A stretch of 64,000 nt of DNA from positions 1,240,001-1,304,000 of the forward strand of contig NZ_CP100595.1 in the NCBI RefSeq assembly GCF_024267655.1, written 5' to 3'. The notes below the pieces were generated by a model. It did not search any database, had not been told where the DNA came from, and worked only from the letters and a program-made list of their open reading frames with translations. Below are positions 62,116-64,000 of this stretch, in pieces; within the stretch, counting starts at the first letter, position 1; each line of letters begins with the position of its first letter. Source of the stretch: Arcobacter roscoffensis (GTDB lineage Bacteria; Campylobacterota; Campylobacteria; Campylobacterales; Arcobacteraceae). Made by a program: the position numbers and the translations under genes.

Positions 62116-62934
62116 TTATTCCTTTATTTGTTGATTTCTTCTTTGCTCATAAATATCCCTTAAAAATGGATATAAATCTAAAGCATCTTTTTTGATATTT
62201 TCATATTGACCTAGTTTTAAAGAAACACTATTTACAGTGTTTACTCCTGTAATAGCCATAGCTTCGATACTATTATTTGGTATTTTATATCCTATATCAC
62301 TTGAACCTGTTACAGATATAGGACTTACATATCCATCTGGAATCATACTAAATACATCTCTTAGGTTTGAAGGTCCAAGTAGTGGTAAAACTATATGAAA
62401 GCCATTTCCTACACCATAGTGCCCAAGTGTTTGTCCAAAGTCTTCATCATATTGTTTCCAGTTAAGCTCAGAAGTAGCTGGATCCATAAATCCGCCTAAT
62501 CCCCAAATTGTATTTACTACAAATCTTCCTACCTCAACACCTGCATTTTCAAATTTAAGTTGTAAAACATTGTTTGTAAACCTAATTGGAAATAATAAGT
62601 TATCAAAAAAGTTTGATACTCCAACTCTTACATCTTGAGGTAAAACATAAGCATAACCTTTGGCAATAGGATTCATAACATATATAAATGCATAATCATT
62701 AAAAGTTGTCATAACTCTGTTGTAGCCACTTAATGGATCAAAAACTTCAGCTTTTGAGTCTTCACTAAACTCATCTGCAAATTCATCACTGAACTCATCA
62801 TTAAAACTATCATCGTTTTTTGATAAAGTTGTAGATTTTTCTTGGGGCGCAGTTTTTTCTATATTGCTATTATCTTTACTTGCACAGGCATTAAAAGAAA
62901 AAGCAATAAAAAGTACAAAAATAAGATTTTTCAA
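62116..62934 (-). CDS. MlaA-like outer-membrane lipoprotein (VacJ)
   Basis: 272 residues. Lipobox FNAC with the lipidated Cys at about residue 18, then a 45-residue acidic Asp/Glu/Phe-rich linker (DDSFNDEFSDEFADEFSED) and the MlaA domain: DPLSGYNRVMTTFNDYAFIYVMNPIAKGY, 'FFDNLLFPIRFTNNVLQ', 'RFVVNTIWGLGGFMDPA'. MlaA takes mislocated phospholipid from the outer membrane. It is the first gene of the unit, with the promoter probably in the 67-bp gap before the M23 gene. Confidence 0.9.
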   Translation of the reverse strand: MKNLIFVLFIAFSFNACASKDNSNIEKTAPQEKSTTLSKNDDSFNDEFSDEFADEFSEDSKAEVFDPLSGYNRVMTTFNDYAFIYVMNPIAKGYAYVLPQDVRVGVSNFFDNLLFPIRFTNNVLQLKFENAGVEVGRFVVNTIWGLGGFMDPATSELNWKQYDEDFGQTLGHYGVGNGFHIVLPLLGPSNLRDVFSMIPDGYVSPISVTGSSDIGYKIPNNSIEAMAITGVNTVNSVSLKLGQYENIKKDALDLYPFLRDIYEQRRNQQIKE

Positions 62935-63001
62935 ATTAGTTCCTCATAATTTTATTAAATATTATATAAAAAAAATGTGAAATATATGTTGAAAGAGTTT
63001 T

Positions 63002-63874
63002 TTAGTTATTTAATTTATTTAAAATTTTTATTGCTTGAAGTGGGTCTACTTGAATACCATTTATTCTAAAAGCATAGTGTAAGTGTGGTCCTGTGATTCT
63101 TCCTGTTGCTCCACTAAGTCCTATTGTTTCACCTTTTTTTACAAAATCACCAACTTTAAAATTCATTTTACTTAAGTGATAATAACAAGAATAAACCCCA
63201 TGTCCATGATCAATTACTATTGAGTTTCCTGCATAAAATCTATTTTGTGCAATTCTTACAATTCCTGAGTTTGAAGCAATTATAGGTGTACCTACTTTTG
63301 CTCTAAAATCTGTACCACTATGATAAGATTTTAGTTGATTATTATAAACTCTTTTTGTTCCAAAGGCACTTGTGATTTTTGAGTTCATAGGATAGATAAA
63401 GTCCTCGTTCCACAAAATCTTTTCACTTATACTTCTGTAAACACTCATAGCATCTTTATACTCTTGTTTTGTTCTTTTTATTCTTTGTTTATTTGGTTTA
63501 AACTTTGACTTTGAAACAGTAATAGTTTCACTTTTATATTTCCCATCTATTACATTTAGTTTTATTGATTTGAAATATTTTTTGTCATTTTTAAAATATG
63601 AAATAATAACTTTATACTTTTTTGGCTTTTTATAATAAGAAATAGGTATTAAAGCATAGTATTCATTTTTTTTGAAACTATTTTTTTTAAAATTTAAATT
63701 TAGTGTTTCTTTATCTAGTAGCGTTAATTTTGCATTGGAAATATCCTTTGCTTGAAGCCTTAAAAGTGCTGTTTGTGCATTTTTTATAGTGTTTTCTTCA
63801 AAGAAAAGCTTTAACTCTTGAGCGTATGTAAAATTGAATAATAAAGTAAGTAGTATAAGTTTTTTAATCATCAT
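63002..63874 (-). CDS. M23-family peptidoglycan endopeptidase
   Basis: About 290 residues; the start is unclear. An ATG at 63874 or 63871 gives a standard signal peptide (MIKKLILLTLLFNFTYA); a TTG at 63889 has AAAGAG close by. The C-terminal M23 domain has the metal site HSGTDFRA near residue 190, the HGHGVYSCYYHLS segment and HLHYAFRI. It cleaves peptide cross-links in the cell wall and, like Csd proteins in related bacteria, may affect cell shape. The N-terminal 140 residues form a separate, lysine-rich, beta-type region. It may share a promoter region with the MlaA unit. Confidence 0.88.
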   Translation of the reverse strand: MMIKKLILLTLLFNFTYAQELKLFFEENTIKNAQTALLRLQAKDISNAKLTLLDKETLNLNFKKNSFKKNEYYALIPISYYKKPKKYKVIISYFKNDKKYFKSIKLNVIDGKYKSETITVSKSKFKPNKQRIKRTKQEYKDAMSVYRSISEKILWNEDFIYPMNSKITSAFGTKRVYNNQLKSYHSGTDFRAKVGTPIIASNSGIVRIAQNRFYAGNSIVIDHGHGVYSCYYHLSKMNFKVGDFVKKGETIGLSGATGRITGPHLHYAFRINGIQVDPLQAIKILNKLNN

Positions 63875-63967
63875 ACGAAATTGTAACAAAATCTCTTTAA
63901 AGTTTAAACAAACTAATATAAAAACACAGTAGAATTAATGATAATAAAAATATTGCTGAGGTTATTT

Positions 63968-64000
63968 ATGAAAAAAAAGTACAGAATAGAGTGTGATTTA
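63968..64000 (+). CDS. Start of an unidentified gene (3' end beyond window)
   Basis: An ATG preceded by GAGG at 63958-63961 opens a frame encoding M-K-K-K-Y-R-I-E-C-D-L up to the window edge. It lies on the strand opposite the M23 gene, about 95 bp away, so the region between holds divergent promoters. Too short to identify. Confidence 0.45.
   Translation, partial: MKKKYRIECDL

Noticed and set aside
1-64000. CRISPR arrays, insertion sequences or integrated elements
   Set aside because: I saw no regularly spaced repeats, transposase genes, integrases or target-site duplications on reading both strands.

Overview
This AT-rich 64 kb window looks like a chromosomal segment of a free-living Campylobacterota bacterium, most likely an Arcobacter-like genus (Arcobacteraceae). 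The support is base composition, gene content (an FdhABC locus with a TAT-target small protein and TorD-like chaperone, TupABC with a ModE-like regulator, a MlaA-MlaC-RND operon, 'HxWRQPL' histidine kinases, many GGDEF, PAS and receiver proteins) and gene style (frequent GTG/TTG starts, overlapping genes). I see no insertion sequence, prophage or CRISPR array.

Layout. 1-3.1 kb: end of an endonuclease I gene, a methyltransferase, a small unknown, and selD on the minus strand. 3.3-10.1 kb: a giant histidine kinase with five periplasmic binding domains and its HD-GYP response regulator. 10.2-13.3 kb: a putative selenate ABC transporter (binding protein, ATPase, fused double permease). 13.3-17.3 kb, minus strand: a phosphatase and a periplasmic-binding-protein/kinase/regulator three-component set. 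17.5-24.8 kb: formate dehydrogenase operon (ferredoxin-like protein, chaperone, TAT-target protein, selenoprotein FdhA, FdhB, FdhC). 24.9-31.3 kb: fdhD, an unknown four-cysteine protein, a ModE-like regulator, a divergent cysteine desulfurase-like protein, moeA and tupABC. 31.3-32.4 kb: two rhodaneses and a SelW-like selenoprotein. 32.4-42.5 kb: csp, aldolase-like protein, hybrid kinase, glyA, an Ada-type repair protein, small unknowns, and two tandem pseudo-receiver/PAS/coiled-coil proteins. 42.56-42.86 kb: a tRNA-Ser, tRNA-Leu, tRNA-Tyr cluster. 43-57 kb: RidA, two diguanylate cyclases (one with a haem-c motif), RraA-like protein, DsbB/DsbA-like pair, a TlpA-like lipoprotein, aminotransferase, HAD phosphatase and a second copy of the four-cysteine family. 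57.1-57.3 kb: candidate small RNA. 57.3-64 kb: PAS/GAF kinase, a Mla-like lipid transport operon and an M23 peptidase.

The main theme is selenium and tungsten/molybdenum supply to formate dehydrogenase. Three genes carry an in-frame TGA read as selenocysteine (selD, fdhA, selW-like); a plain reading truncates or splits all three. Each TGA is followed by a short hairpin with a G-rich loop, as expected of a bacterial SECIS. Selenium uptake (10.3-13.3 kb), activation (SelD) and use (FdhA, SelW) sit within 30 kb, next to cofactor genes (fdhD, moeA), tungstate uptake (tupABC) and a ModE-like regulator. Three near-identical inverted repeats (ATATGC-N7-GCATAT) lie upstream of fdhD and at the start of the desulfurase-like gene and are good candidates for its operators. 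The four-cysteine protein is internally duplicated, has a paralogue at 56.6-57.0 kb, and is the strongest candidate here for an undescribed component of this pathway.
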